64,000 bases of DNA from Bacillota bacterium (GCA_021768085.1 JAETOJ010000001.1:1-64000), one strand, 5' to 3'. Shown: positions 24,478-34,142, counted from the stretch's first letter. Numbers and translations are program-made. Notes: generated by a model not told the origin, from the letters alone.

Positions 24478-25899
24478 ATGGGCGGATTTTTTGGCGCGAT
24501 CTCCAAGCGAGACGTGACCCTTGACATCTTTTTCGGCGTGGACTACCACTCCCACCTGGGCACACGCCGGGGCGGCATGATCCTCTACGATGAACAGGAC
24601 GGCTTCCAGCGGCAGATCCACTCCATTGAAAACACCCCCTTCCGCACCAAATTTGAGAAGGATCTCCACGAATTTCACGGCTGCGCTGGCATCGGCTGTA
24701 TCAGCGATACCGATCCCCAACCCCTGCTGGTGCGCTCCCATCTGGGGCTGTACGCCATCTCCACCGTGGGCATTATCAACAACGCCGAGGAGTTGGTAGA
24801 GGACTACTTCAACGGTCACACCCGGCAGTTTATGGCCATGAGCTCCGGCAAGGTCAATTCCACCGAGCTCACCGCCGCCCTCATCAATCAGAAGGACACC
24901 TTGGTGGAGGGCATCCGGTATGCCCAGGAGGTTATCGACGGCTCGTCCACTATCCTTATACTCACTCCCGACAGCATCGTGGCCGCCCGGGATCGGCTGG
25001 GCCGCCTGCCGGTGCTCATCGGCAAAAACAGCCAGGGCTGCTGCGTGTCCTTCGAGTCCTTCGCCTGCACCAAGCTGGGCTATGACAACGCCTACGAGCT
25101 GGGCCCCGGGGAGATCGTGCGCCTCACCGCTGACGGCTTTGAGACCCTGGCCCCTGCCAGGGACAAGATGCGGATCTGCGCCTTTTTGTGGACGTACTAC
25201 GGCTATCCCAATTCCAACTACGAGGGGATGAACGTGGAGGTCATGCGCTGCCGCAACGGTGAGATTATGGCCCGGGCGGAAAAAGAGCAGGGCTCCCTGC
25301 CCGATGTGGACTGGGTGGCCGGGGTGCCCGACTCCGGCGTGCCCCACGCCATCGGCTACGCCAATGCCAGCGGCAAACCCTTTGCCCGGCCCTTTGTGAA
25401 GTACACCCCCACCTGGCCCCGATCCTTCATGCCCGCCAGCCAGGCGGTGCGGGAGCAGGTGGCCAAAATGAAGCAGATCCCGGTCCCCGAGCTGATCCAG
25501 GGCAAAAAGCTGCTCTTTGTAGACGATTCCATCGTGCGGGGCACCCAGCTGCGGGAGACCGTGGACTTCCTCTACGGTGCGGGAGCCAAAGAGGTGCATA
25601 TGCGCTCCGCCTGCCCCCCCATCATGTACGGCTGCAAGTACCTGAACTTTTCCCGAAGCAACTCTTCCATGGAGTTGCTGGCCCGGCGCATCGTCCAGGA
25701 GCTGGAGGGGGATGAGGGCCAGCAGCATCTGGAGGAGTACGCCAACTCCAACACAGAGCGGGGCCAGTGTTTGCTCAAGTCCATCTGCGAGAAGCTGGGT
25801 TTCGACTCGCTGGGCTACCAGTCGCTGGACGGTCTGCTGGAGGCCATCGGCATCGACCGGGACAAGGTGTGCACCTACTGCTGGACGGGGAAGGAATAA
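24478..25899 (+). CDS. purF: Amidophosphoribosyltransferase-like PurF with degenerate glutaminase site
   Basis: The 473-aa protein has the PurF plan. The C-terminal phosphoribosyltransferase half is intact ([14 protein letters not shown], about residue 345), and cysteines matching the Fe-S ligands of the Bacillus type are present ([21 protein letters not shown]). The N-terminal half lacks the catalytic Cys: it starts [12 protein letters not shown], and the glutamine-binding RYxT motif is replaced by [10 protein letters not shown]. It may use free ammonia or an outside ammonia source to make phosphoribosylamine. ATG 24478 follows GGGAGGG; no upstream frame supplies a Cys. It keeps its place among the other purine genes, so the first pathway step is still the best role. 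Confidence 0.88.
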   Translation: MGGFFGAISKRDVTLDIFFGVDYHSHLGTRRGGMILYDEQDGFQRQIHSIENTPFRTKFEKDLHEFHGCAGIGCISDTDPQPLLVRSHLGLYAISTVGIINNAEELVEDYFNGHTRQFMAMSSGKVNSTELTAALINQKDTLVEGIRYAQEVIDGSSTILILTPDSIVAARDRLGRLPVLIGKNSQGCCVSFESFACTKLGYDNAYELGPGEIVRLTADGFETLAPARDKMRICAFLWTYYGYPNSNYEGMNVEVMRCRNGEIMARAEKEQGSLPDVDWVAGVPDSGVPHAIGYANASGKPFARPFVKYTPTWPRSFMPASQAVREQVAKMKQIPVPELIQGKKLLFVDDSIVRGTQLRETVDFLYGAGAKEVHMRSACPPIMYGCKYLNFSRSNSSMELLARRIVQELEGDEGQQHLEEYANSNTERGQCLLKSICEKLGFDSLGYQSLDGLLEAIGIDRDKVCTYCWTGKE

Positions 25900-25927
25900 G
25901 CCCCTACAATATTTTCGGAGGTTCAAT

Positions 25928-26971
25928 ATGGAAAATTCCCATTCCGCATCCTACGCCGCCGCCGGGGTGGACGTCACCGCCGGCTATGAGGCGGTGCGGC
26001 GCATCAAGCCCATGGTAGAGTCCACCTATATCCCCGGCGTGATGGGCACACTGGGGGGATTCGGCGGTATGTTTGCCCCCGATCTCACCGGGGTGAAGAA
26101 GCCGGTGCTGGTGTCCGGCACCGATGGGGTGGGCACCAAGCTGAAGATCGCCTTTTTAATGGACAAGCACGACACCGTGGGCATCGACTGCGTGGCCATG
26201 TGCGTCAACGACATCATCTGCGGCGGGGCCACCCCCCTGTTTTTCCTGGACTACATCGCCTGCGGCAAAAACGAGCCCGGGCGTATCGCTCAGATCGTGG
26301 CAGGCATCACCGAGGGCTGCCGCCAGGCCCAATGCGCCCTGGTGGGCGGCGAGACCGCCGAAATGCCCGGCTTCTACCCGGTGGACGAGTACGATCTGGC
26401 AGGCTTCTCCGTGGGGATCGTGGACGAGGAAAAGATCATCGACGGCAAAAAGCTGGCCCAGGGAGACGTACTCCTCGGCCTTGCCTCCTCTGGCGTCCAC
26501 TCCAACGGATTCTCTCTGGTGCGCAAGGTGCTTCACATTGAGCACGCCGACCTCCACACCCCCCTGGACGAGCTGGGGGGCCGCGGGTTGGGCGAAACCC
26601 TGCTCACCCCCACTAAAATCTACGTTAAGGCGGTGAAGGCCCTGCTGACCGCCGGGGTGGACCTCCACGCCGTCAGCCACATCACCGGCGGCGGCTTCTA
26701 TGAGAACGTGCCCCGGATGATGACGGACGGGCTCACCGCCCGGATCCAGCTGGATACCTTCCCCTGTCCGCCCATCTTCGGCCTGATTCGACGCATGGGG
26801 AATATCCCGGAGCGGGATATGTATAACACCTTCAACATGGGCATCGGCATGGTGCTGGCGGTTCCCGAAGCTCAGGCGGATCAAGCCCTGTCCCTTCTGA
26901 AGGAGGCCGGGGAGGTGGCCTACCGGATCGGTCAGGTCATCCCCGGCGACGGGGGCGTGGAGCTAATATGA
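25928..26971 (+). CDS. purM: Phosphoribosylformylglycinamidine cyclo-ligase
   Basis: A 347-aa AIR synthetase closing the imidazole ring with [19 protein letters not shown] near the N-terminus, [15 protein letters not shown] (about 60), and [14 protein letters not shown] (about 140) are family motifs. ATG 25928 follows CGGAGG. The end overlaps purN by four bases. Confidence 0.97.
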   Translation: MENSHSASYAAAGVDVTAGYEAVRRIKPMVESTYIPGVMGTLGGFGGMFAPDLTGVKKPVLVSGTDGVGTKLKIAFLMDKHDTVGIDCVAMCVNDIICGGATPLFFLDYIACGKNEPGRIAQIVAGITEGCRQAQCALVGGETAEMPGFYPVDEYDLAGFSVGIVDEEKIIDGKKLAQGDVLLGLASSGVHSNGFSLVRKVLHIEHADLHTPLDELGGRGLGETLLTPTKIYVKAVKALLTAGVDLHAVSHITGGGFYENVPRMMTDGLTARIQLDTFPCPPIFGLIRRMGNIPERDMYNTFNMGIGMVLAVPEAQADQALSLLKEAGEVAYRIGQVIPGDGGVELI

Positions 26972-27630
26972 GCATCAAGCGCATCGCTGTGCTGGTGTCT
27001 GGCGGGGGCACCAACCTCCAGGCCCTCATCGACGCCCAGGCTCGGGGGGAGATCGTCAACGGGGAGATCGCCGCCGTCATTGCCTCCAAGCCCGGGGTCT
27101 ACGCTCTGGAGCGGGCCGCTAAGGCAGGTATACCAGGCTATGTGGTGGCCCGGAAGGACTACGCCAGCAATCAGGCCATGACTATCGCCCTGGTGGACAA
27201 GCTGAAAGCGCTTGACATCGACCTGGTGGTGCTGGCGGGGTTCATGGTGATTCTCACCGGGGAAATGGTGAGCGCCTACCCCAACGCCATTCTGAACGTC
27301 CACCCCGCCCTGATCCCCTCCTTCTGCGGAGAGGGGTACTACGGTCTCCACGTCCATGAGCGGGCGCTGGAGTACGGCGTCAAGGTGTCTGGCGCCACCG
27401 TCCACTTCGTCAGCGAGGAGTGCGACGGCGGGCCCATTGTGCTGCAAAAGGCGGTGGCGGTGGAGGAGGGCGACACCCCGGAGACCCTCCAGCGCCGGAT
27501 CATGGAGCAGGCGGAGTGGGTAATTCTGCCTCGGGCGGTGTCCCTGTTCTGTCAGGGGCGCCTGAAAGTAGAGGGCCGGATCGTCCGAATTTTGAAGCCG
27601 CTGAATTTATCAAAGGAGTGTCTGCAATGA
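26968..27630 (+). CDS. purN: Phosphoribosylglycinamide formyltransferase
   Basis: A 220-aa folate-dependent GAR transformylase. [14 protein letters not shown] binds the phosphate; the active-site segment [16 protein letters not shown] holds the catalytic Asn and His, and [15 protein letters not shown] the Asp. It uses 10-formyl-THF, supplied through FolD and GlyA, both encoded further on in this window. The ATG overlaps the purM stop (ATGA). Confidence 0.97.
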   Translation: MSIKRIAVLVSGGGTNLQALIDAQARGEIVNGEIAAVIASKPGVYALERAAKAGIPGYVVARKDYASNQAMTIALVDKLKALDIDLVVLAGFMVILTGEMVSAYPNAILNVHPALIPSFCGEGYYGLHVHERALEYGVKVSGATVHFVSEECDGGPIVLQKAVAVEEGDTPETLQRRIMEQAEWVILPRAVSLFCQGRLKVEGRIVRILKPLNLSKECLQ

Positions 27631-28331
27631 TCGACATGACCGAGTATTTACAGAATAACCCCTACCCCGGCCGGGGCATTATGCTGGGCCGCTCCGCGGA
27701 CAACAAGTACGCCGTTATCGCTTATTTCATTATGGGCCGCAGCGAGAACAGCCGCAACCGGATCTTTGAGGAGACAGAGGACGGTATCCGCACCCGGGCC
27801 TTCGACGAGTCCAAGATGACCGACCCCTCCCTCATCATCTACCACCCGGTACGGCGGATGGAAAACGGCCTAACCATCGTCACCAACGGCGACCAGACCG
27901 ACACCATCCGGGACAGCCTCCTGGCGGGCCACTGCTACCGCCACGCCCTGAACACCCGCACCTTCGAGCCTGACGGGCCCAACTACACCCCCCGGATCTC
28001 CGGCGTGGTGAAGCCGGACGGGGCCTACAACCTGTCCATCCTCAAGAGCCTGGACGGCGATCCCTCCTGCGCCTGCCGGTATTTCTATGAGTACGACGCC
28101 CCCAAGGCCGGGACAGGCCACTTCATCCACACCTACGAGGGGGACGGCAGCCCCCTGCCCTCCTTTGACGGGGAGCCCCGGCGGGTGGCCGTCACCGCCC
28201 CCGACGCGGAGACGCTGGCGGAGGAGCTGTGGCTGGCGCTGAACGAGGACAACAAGGTGTCACTGTTTGTGCGGTATATCGACCTGGCCACCGGGGAGGA
28301 CGAGACGTCTATCATCAACAAGCACTGGTAA
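27627..28331 (+). CDS. purO: IMP cyclohydrolase, PurO type
   Basis: A 234-aa protein matching the archaeal-type IMP cyclohydrolase family (NTN-hydrolase fold), closing FAICAR to IMP. Recognisable are YPGRGIMLGRSADNKYAVIAY at the start (GRG and its surroundings) and YHPVRRMENGLTIVTNGDQTD near residue 75. In most bacteria this step is done by the N-terminal half of PurH; here it is a separate gene and the transformylase follows downstream. The ATG overlaps the purN stop (ATGA). Confidence 0.88.
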   Translation: MIDMTEYLQNNPYPGRGIMLGRSADNKYAVIAYFIMGRSENSRNRIFEETEDGIRTRAFDESKMTDPSLIIYHPVRRMENGLTIVTNGDQTDTIRDSLLAGHCYRHALNTRTFEPDGPNYTPRISGVVKPDGAYNLSILKSLDGDPSCACRYFYEYDAPKAGTGHFIHTYEGDGSPLPSFDGEPRRVAVTAPDAETLAEELWLALNEDNKVSLFVRYIDLATGEDETSIINKHW

Positions 28332-28342
28332 GGAGGCGTTTT

Positions 28343-28537
28343 ATGTATTGGAAAGCAATCGTCTCCACATTGGCCGCATGGTTTATCGGATTGCTCCTGG
28401 ATACAAATATCGAAATGGCTCAGCTCTATGGATATGGCTTTTTGTGCTTCAGGGTGCTTTTTCCCATTTTAGCCATGGGTATCTGTATTTTACACGCGAT
28501 AAAACACAGCAAGGATGACAAAGGAGGAGCTACCTGA
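28343..28537 (+). CDS. Small two-span membrane protein in the purine operon
   Basis: A 64-aa protein with two hydrophobic stretches (about residues 5-22 and 30-52) and a charged tail (KHSKDDKGG). I do not recognise a family. ATG 28343 follows AAGGAGG, and the gene sits 11 bases after purO and two before purH, so it is embedded in the operon. Its base composition is visibly more AT-rich than its neighbours. It could be a transport accessory or membrane tether; nothing shows which. Confidence 0.6.
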   Translation: MYWKAIVSTLAAWFIGLLLDTNIEMAQLYGYGFLCFRVLFPILAMGICILHAIKHSKDDKGGAT

Positions 28538-28539
28538 TT

Positions 28540-29715
28540 ATGACCGAACTGGAACTGAAATACGGCTGCAACCCCAATCAAAAGCCCGCCCGCATCTTCA
28601 TGAAGGGGGACAGAAACCTCCCTCTGGAGGTTCTCAACGGCAAACCGGGGTATATCAATTTCATGGACGCGCTGAACTCCTGGCAACTGGTGAAGGCCCT
28701 CAAAAAAGCCACCGGCCTGCCCGCCGCCGCCTCTTTCAAGCACGTCTCCCCCGCCGGGGCTGCCCTGGGCCTTCCCCTCACCGACGTGGAGCGGCAGATC
28801 TACTTTGCCCCCGAGGGGGAGCTGTCCCCCATCGCCTGCGCCTATATCCGGGCCCGGGGGGCCGACCGGCTGTGCTCCTACGGCGACTGGGCGGCGCTCA
28901 GCGACACCTGCGACGCCGACACTGCCCGCTATCTGGCCCTGGAGGTGTCCGACGGCGTTATCGCCCCGGACTACACCGACGAGGCGCTGGCCATCCTCAA
29001 GACCAAGCGCAAGGGCGGTTACAACGTAGTGAAGATCGACCCGGGCTATGTCCCCGACCCCGTGGAGCGCCGGAGCATCTTTGGCATTGTCTTTGAGCAG
29101 GGCTATAACGATCTGGCCATTGATGAGACGCTGCTGGAGAACATCGTCACCGCTAACAAGGAACTGCCCCAGGCGGCCAAGCATGACATGATCCTCTCCC
29201 TCATCACGCTGAAATACACCCAGTCCAACTCGGTGTGCTACGTGAAGGACGGGATGACCATCGGCGTGGGCGCGGGCCAGCAGAGCCGGATCCACTGCAC
29301 CCGGCTGGCCGGGAACAAGGCGGACACCTGGTGGCTGCGGCAGCACCCGAAGGTGCTGGGCCTTCAGTTCGTGGACGGTATCCGCCGCCCCGACCGGGAC
29401 AACGCCATCGACATCTACATCTCCGACGAGCACGACGACGTGCTGGCCGAGGGCGTATGGCAGAACACCTTCAAGGTGCGCCCCGAGGTGCTCACCGAGG
29501 CGGAGAAAAAGGAGTGGATCGCCCGGCAGTCCGGGGTGACCGTGGGTTCCGACGCCTTCTTCCCCTTCGGGGACAACGTGGAGCGGGCTTTCAAGTCGGG
29601 CGTGAAGTATATCGCCCAACCCGGCGGCTCCATCCGGGACGACCACGTCATCGCCACCGCCGACAAGCACGGCATGGTGATGGCGTTTACCGGGATTCGG
29701 CTGTTCCATCATTAA
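28540..29715 (+). CDS. purH: AICAR transformylase (PurH without the cyclohydrolase domain)
   Basis: A 391-aa protein corresponding only to the formyltransferase half of PurH. Features are LKYGCNPNQKPAR at the start, SFKHVSPAGAALG (about 65, catalytic Lys-His), VGAGQQSRIHCTRLAG (about 245) and SDAFFPFGDNVE (about 330). It adds a formyl group from 10-formyl-THF to AICAR; PurO in the same operon then closes the ring. The missing N-terminal domain is about 190 residues in standard PurH. ATG 28540 follows AAAGGAGG. A dispersed hairpin element follows. Confidence 0.93.
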   Translation: MTELELKYGCNPNQKPARIFMKGDRNLPLEVLNGKPGYINFMDALNSWQLVKALKKATGLPAAASFKHVSPAGAALGLPLTDVERQIYFAPEGELSPIACAYIRARGADRLCSYGDWAALSDTCDADTARYLALEVSDGVIAPDYTDEALAILKTKRKGGYNVVKIDPGYVPDPVERRSIFGIVFEQGYNDLAIDETLLENIVTANKELPQAAKHDMILSLITLKYTQSNSVCYVKDGMTIGVGAGQQSRIHCTRLAGNKADTWWLRQHPKVLGLQFVDGIRRPDRDNAIDIYISDEHDDVLAEGVWQNTFKVRPEVLTEAEKKEWIARQSGVTVGSDAFFPFGDNVERAFKSGVKYIAQPGGSIRDDHVIATADKHGMVMAFTGIRLFHH

Positions 29716-29725
29716 GGTCAAGGGC

Positions 29726-29785
29726 CTTCTTCTTTTTCTTGAAAGAAAAAGAAGAAGCAAGAAAAAGAACTTGAAGCTGCTTTGA
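29726..29785 (+). repeat. Dispersed 3'-end hairpin element, copy C
   Basis: A 15-bp perfect stem (CTTCTTCTTTTTCTT, 29726-29740, complement 29743-29757), then AAGAAAAAGAACTTGAAGCTGCT. It starts ten bases after the purH stop and lies inside the purine operon, between purH and purD, so it cannot be a full terminator. Confidence 0.78.
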
Positions 29786-29805
29786 CTTGCGGTCAGGAGG
29801 TTTTT

Positions 29806-31062
29806 ATGAGGGTTTTAGTGGTTGGATCCGGTGGCAGAGAGCACGCCATCTGCTGGAAATTAAAGCAGTCCCCCAAGGTGACGGAGCTGTTTTGTGCCCC
29901 GGGCAACGCGGGCATCGCCCAGATCGCCCAGTGCGTGGGCGTGAAGGCCACCGACGTGGACGGCATGGTGAAGTGGGCAAAGGAAAACGCCATGGATTTT
30001 GTGGTGGTGGCCCCAGACGACCCCCTGGCCCTGGGCATGGTGGACGCCCTGGAGGGGGCGGGCATCCCCGCCTTCGGCCCTCGGGCCAACGCCGCCGTCA
30101 TTGAGGCCAGCAAGGCGTTCTCCAAGGAATTGATGAAAAAGTACCACATCCCTACTGCAAAGTATGAAACCTTTACAGATATGGGCAAGGCCCTGGCCTA
30201 CATCGAGGAGCAGGGCGCGCCCATCGTGGTGAAGGCGGACGGGCTGGCCCTGGGAAAGGGCGTTGTTGTCGCCGCCACCGTGGAGGAGGCCAAGGCTGCC
30301 GCTCGGGAGATGATGGAGGGCAAAAAGTTTGGTGAATCCGGCTCCACGGTGGTGATCGAGGAGTGCATGACCGGCCCGGAGGTGACGGTGCTGGCCTTTG
30401 CCGACGGTGAGCACGTGTCCACCATGCCCGCCAGCCAGGATCACAAGCGGGCCTATGACGGCAACCGAGGCCCCAACACCGGCGGCATGGGGGCCATCTC
30501 CCCCCCACCCCAGTACACGCCCGAGATCGCCCAGCGGTGCATGGACGAGATATTCCTGCCCACCATCCGTGCGCTGAAAGAGGAAAAGCGGCCCTTCCAC
30601 GGGGTCCTCTACTTTGGCCTGATGCTCACCCCGGACGGCCCCAAGGTGGTGGAATACAACGCCCGGTTCGGCGATCCGGAGTGCCAGGCGGTGCTATCCC
30701 TGCTGGACAGCGATCTGATGGAGATCTTCCTCGCCTGCCGGGAGGGCACGCTGGACAAGCTGAACATCCGCTGGAAGGACAAGGCCGCCTGCTGTCTGGT
30801 GCTGGCCTCCGGAGGCTACCCGCTGGACTACAAAAAGGGCTATCCCATCTCCGGACTGGAGGAGGCGGAGAAATCCGCTGTGGTGTTCCACGCCGGCACC
30901 GCTGAACAGAACGGGCAGATCGTCACCAACGGCGGGCGGGTGCTGGGGGTCACCGCCCTGGGCGATACCCTGGATCAGGCCATCGACAACGCCTACGCTG
31001 CTGCAAAGTCTATTACCTTTACAGATATGCATTTCCGTACTGATATTGGCCGCGCCTTCTGA
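29806..31062 (+). CDS. purD: Phosphoribosylamine-glycine ligase
   Basis: A 418-aa ATP-grasp enzyme making GAR from phosphoribosylamine, glycine and ATP. VLVVGSGGREHAI opens the N-domain; KADGLALGKGVVVA (about 138), RGPNTGGMGA (about 222) and EYNARFGDPE (about 285) form the active site. Glycine is supplied by GlyA. ATG 29806 follows AGGAGG. It is the last gene of the operon, closed by a strong terminator. Confidence 0.97.
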   Translation: MRVLVVGSGGREHAICWKLKQSPKVTELFCAPGNAGIAQIAQCVGVKATDVDGMVKWAKENAMDFVVVAPDDPLALGMVDALEGAGIPAFGPRANAAVIEASKAFSKELMKKYHIPTAKYETFTDMGKALAYIEEQGAPIVVKADGLALGKGVVVAATVEEAKAAAREMMEGKKFGESGSTVVIEECMTGPEVTVLAFADGEHVSTMPASQDHKRAYDGNRGPNTGGMGAISPPPQYTPEIAQRCMDEIFLPTIRALKEEKRPFHGVLYFGLMLTPDGPKVVEYNARFGDPECQAVLSLLDSDLMEIFLACREGTLDKLNIRWKDKAACCLVLASGGYPLDYKKGYPISGLEEAEKSAVVFHAGTAEQNGQIVTNGGRVLGVTALGDTLDQAIDNAYAAAKSITFTDMHFRTDIGRAF

Positions 31063-31076
31063 CTTTCGGCCATAGG

Positions 31077-31110
31077 AAAGCGCCCCGTCCGCTTTGGACG
31101 GGGCGCTTTT
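31077..31110. terminator. Bidirectional terminator after purD
   Basis: AAAGCGCCCCGTCC, loop GCTTT, GGACGGGGCGCTTTT. It serves purD and the convergent membrane-protein gene that ends one base further on. Confidence 0.93.
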
Positions 31111-31111
31111 G

Positions 31112-31678
31112 TCACGCGGCCTCCTCCCGGAAGCACCGCCGGAGCTGAAACAGATTCCACATGATCATCAGGGACACCACACAGACCAGCACCGCCAGCG
31201 CCAGCACCAGCCAGTCCCTCCACTCAGCCTGGGGCAGGAATACCAGCAGCGACAGGAGGGTGACCAGCACCATGTCCTCCGTCCTGTGGCGTCGGATCCG
31301 CCTGTCCAAATCGCTTCCCTCCGGCTGATAGGTCTCCGCGATGGCCGCCAGGTCGGTGAGCAGCTGGAACTCAAAGTACAGCCGCGCCGCCGACACCAGC
31401 AAATCCAAGAACAGGATATGCCCGCTCACACCGCCGCCGCCCCAGGACAGCAGCCAGTCCAGCCCGCTCCACCCCGCCAGCAGCCAGCCCAAGGGCCGCA
31501 GCAGGGCCAGATCCCGCCGCTCCCCGGACAGCTTCCCGATGGCGGATAACAGGAGCAGGAAGCCCACAAAACGGGGTATGACGCTTACCGTGCCGAAATT
31601 CACGTCAAAATTCAGGAAGAAATACCCCCAGGCGGCGTGGGACAGGCCGGTATACAGAGTTTCACGCTCAGGGCTCAA
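31112..31678 (-). CDS. Uncharacterised membrane protein downstream of the M56 sensor
   Basis: A 188-aa protein with about four or five hydrophobic spans (around 30-48, 62-80, 85-108, 135-150 and 155-175) and a charged segment with RRIRRHRTED near 130. No family is recognised. The best start is TTG 31678, eight bases after AAGGGGG; it overlaps the M56 gene by 11 bases, so its translation is probably coupled and it may belong to the same signalling unit. Confidence 0.65.
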   Translation of the reverse strand: MSPERETLYTGLSHAAWGYFFLNFDVNFGTVSVIPRFVGFLLLLSAIGKLSGERRDLALLRPLGWLLAGWSGLDWLLSWGGGGVSGHILFLDLLVSAARLYFEFQLLTDLAAIAETYQPEGSDLDRRIRRHRTEDMVLVTLLSLLVFLPQAEWRDWLVLALAVLVCVVSLMIMWNLFQLRRCFREEAA

Positions 31679-33632
31679 TCCACTCGCCCCCTTCCACAGG
31701 CAGGAGGGTCAGCTCCGCCTCCAATATACCGTTGAGATAGCAGAATACCTGGTAGGCCTCGGGGGCCAGGTATGCCCCGTCCGCGCTCCAGTCTATGCTG
31801 CTGCCGGAGAGGGACACCATATCCTCCCAGTCGCCCTCCAGGATACGGTCACCGTAGGTGTCCCACCGGATATTGCTTCCGCCGTTGAGGCCAACGTCGA
31901 TGGACTCCGGTTCCTGATACCCCTCCTTATAGATGGACTTGACCGAAAAGCCGACGCTGGTATAGCTGCTCTTTTTGTCCGGGGCGCCGGTGTAGGTGGC
32001 CAAGAACTGGTGGTCAGCATAGCCCTCATCAAACTGGGCATGGGGCTTGGGAATCAGGTCGAACGAGGTTGTATACCAAAAGCCAGGCGAATTTTGGGCC
32101 TGACTGTTGACAGCGGCAGCAGTCTGCCACTGGGCCCGCACCAGCCAGTCGCCACATTGCGCCTCGTATACCCTGCTGGGCAGGCCCAGGTTACCCTCCC
32201 TCCGCTGATCCCCCGGCACCGCGTGGAGCTTCTCCTGGGGAATCACCACCCAGCGATCCCCCTCCCGCTCCGCCCGAAGCGTCTGCACCGCCAGCCAGCG
32301 GGAATATGTCGTACTATCCCACCCGACCCACTCCACGTCATCATTCGGGAGATACTCCAGCGGCAGCACCAGCAGACCCTCCCAGCCGCCATCCACCGTA
32401 GGCGTCAGGTTATAAATCCGGTAGCCCTCCTGGGTGCTGGGGTAGCTTCTTACGTCCCCCGCCTGGTTCCACAGCCAGCGGGTATCCCGCTGGTGCTGGT
32501 ATCCCCCGGCCGCCTGCGCCAGCTCGTTCTGCTCGGACAGCGGCGCACACATGGCCCGGTAGGAGATATCCCCCGTGAGCAGGGCCTTGGCGTAGGTGTC
32601 AAAGGCCCCGGCGTAGGTGGTGCAGTACGTGGTTCGGGCGGAGGCCATCACCACCGTTGTGTTCTGGACGCCCCATTTGCCAACGCCCTCCGCCTGCGCC
32701 CCGATCACCAGCGGAAACGCCAGCACCAGCGCCACACACACCGACGCCAGCGCCATCCCCGCCGGGTAGCGCTTGAACCGGGCGATGGCCTGGATCCGTC
32801 GGGCGATGTTTTTGCCCCCGTTGGCGGCGGAGGAGGTGCCCGGGGCCCGGGCGTACTTCTCGTCCGCCATGGACAGCAGGATCCGGCCGTAGTCCCGGCG
32901 ATCCTCCCCCTCCAGCCGCTCCAGCACCCGCTGGTCGCACAGGGCCTCCAAATCGTTCCCCGCCCGGTCGGCGCACAGCCACAGCAGCGGATTGCACCAG
33001 TGGAGGCACCGCAGCAGCGCAATGAGCCAGCCCCACAGCACATCCTTGTATTTGAGGTGGAGCAGCTCATGGAGGATCACCTTTTCGTCCGTCTCCCTCC
33101 CAGCGGGCAGGGCCAGCACTGGCCGGAGCACCCCGCAGACAAAGGCCGTGGGCAGACCGTCCACCTCCACCGCGGGGCAGGCGGGCAAACCGTACCGCTC
33201 CGCCACCGCCCTGACCCGTTCGTTCTGACCGGGCCGCCCCCGCTTCAGCGCCCGCCGCAGACGGGCGTAGGAGATCAGATACCGCGCCAGCAGAGCCACC
33301 GCCCCCGCCAGGTAGAGCAGATACAGCCAGTCCGCCGCCGTCCGGGGCTGCACAAGCTGCGGCAGGGGCACCGGAGCGATGACCCGGGTGAGCGTCCCGA
33401 ACTGGCCGGTGAGGGCGGACTTCAGCGCCTCCACCCACATGGGCCAGTTTGCCAGCACATACCGCCCGCCCCACCCCGCCGGGAGGAGCAGCACCAACGC
33501 CAGCACCCCCCAGATCCCGAACTGCCACCGGGGGGACAGCTTGTCCCAGAACATGGCCTTCACCGCCAGCAGCAGCGCCGCCACCCCGGAGGCCGTCAAA
33601 GTCTGCAAAAGAAAAGACCACAAATCCGTCAT
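31668..33632 (-). CDS. BlaR1/MecR1-type M56 metallopeptidase sensor
   Basis: A 654-aa membrane sensor-protease. Four N-terminal spans lie between residues 10 and 125 and another near 305. The cytoplasmic zinc site HELLHLKYKD (HExxH) is at about 187, with a second helix LEALCDQRVLERL supplying the third ligand region. The C-terminal 330 residues are extracytoplasmic and do not look like a penicillin-binding domain, so the ligand is unknown. Relatives cleave a BlaI-type repressor when stimulated. ATG 33632 is preferred (GGAAGG seven bases upstream) over 33653. It follows blaI with a dispersed hairpin between. Confidence 0.85.
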   Translation of the reverse strand: MTDLWSFLLQTLTASGVAALLLAVKAMFWDKLSPRWQFGIWGVLALVLLLPAGWGGRYVLANWPMWVEALKSALTGQFGTLTRVIAPVPLPQLVQPRTAADWLYLLYLAGAVALLARYLISYARLRRALKRGRPGQNERVRAVAERYGLPACPAVEVDGLPTAFVCGVLRPVLALPAGRETDEKVILHELLHLKYKDVLWGWLIALLRCLHWCNPLLWLCADRAGNDLEALCDQRVLERLEGEDRRDYGRILLSMADEKYARAPGTSSAANGGKNIARRIQAIARFKRYPAGMALASVCVALVLAFPLVIGAQAEGVGKWGVQNTTVVMASARTTYCTTYAGAFDTYAKALLTGDISYRAMCAPLSEQNELAQAAGGYQHQRDTRWLWNQAGDVRSYPSTQEGYRIYNLTPTVDGGWEGLLVLPLEYLPNDDVEWVGWDSTTYSRWLAVQTLRAEREGDRWVVIPQEKLHAVPGDQRREGNLGLPSRVYEAQCGDWLVRAQWQTAAAVNSQAQNSPGFWYTTSFDLIPKPHAQFDEGYADHQFLATYTGAPDKKSSYTSVGFSVKSIYKEGYQEPESIDVGLNGGSNIRWDTYGDRILEGDWEDMVSLSGSSIDWSADGAYLAPEAYQVFCYLNGILEAELTLLPVEGGEWIEP

Positions 33633-33696
33633 AACAAATACCTTCCAATCCATATGGGCTTTTGTTACCGGGCAGAACCGGACGGTTCACAACCAC

Positions 33697-33766
33697 GGCG
33701 GTAGCGGCTTCAAGTTCGCGGGCCTAAGACCCTTTTCGGTTCCTTTTTCTTTCAAGAAAAAGGAAC
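33697..33766 (-). repeat. Dispersed 3'-end hairpin element, copy D
   Basis: On the minus strand GTTCCTTTTTCTT with its perfect complement (33766-33754 and 33751-33739), then a tail GAAAAGGGTCTTAGGCCC and CTTGAAGCCGCTACCG. It begins at the last base of the blaI stop codon and separates blaI from the M56 gene. It is nearly identical to copy B over its whole length. Confidence 0.8.
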
Positions 33767-34131
33767 TACACCTCCATCTCGTCCAGCAGGCGGCGCAGGG
33801 CGTCCCGCTCCTCCCCGCTGATGGGCTTTTCCCGCAGGAAGGCCGCCACCAGATCCCCCGTGGCCCCCTGGTACACCTGCCGCAGGAAGCTGTCCCGGGC
33901 CTGAGCCCGGCAGTCCTCCCGGCCCAGGGCCGCCCGGTAGCGCCGGGGACTCTCCTCCCGGTCGATGGACACCAGCCCCTTGGCCTCCATCCGGGTGAGG
34001 TAGGTGAGCACCGTGTTCCGGCTCCAGCCCGTCTCGCCCCGCAGGGCCTGGGTCAGCCCGTTCAGGGTATCCTCGCCGCTTTCCCACAGCGCCCCCAGCA
34101 CCATCCACTCCTTGTCCGACAGCTTTGTCAT
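33766..34131 (-). CDS. BlaI/MecI-family transcriptional repressor
   Basis: A 121-aa winged-helix repressor: LSDKEWMVLGALWESGE at the N-terminus, recognition region WSRNTVLTYLTRMEAKGLV (about 36-54) and a dimerising C-terminus. Such repressors bind TACA-N-TGTA palindromes and are cut by the partner M56 protease. Two such palindromes lie in its own promoter region. ATG 34131 follows TAGGAGGG. The M56 gene is next downstream. Confidence 0.93.
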   Translation of the reverse strand: MTKLSDKEWMVLGALWESGEDTLNGLTQALRGETGWSRNTVLTYLTRMEAKGLVSIDREESPRRYRAALGREDCRAQARDSFLRQVYQGATGDLVAAFLREKPISGEERDALRRLLDEMEV

Positions 34132-34142
34132 GGCAATCCCTC

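Noticed and set aside
31341-33704. 787-codon open frame on the plus strand opposite the M56 gene
   Set aside because: Low-complexity Arg/Pro/Gln-rich translation without motifs; the minus strand holds a full M56 sensor.
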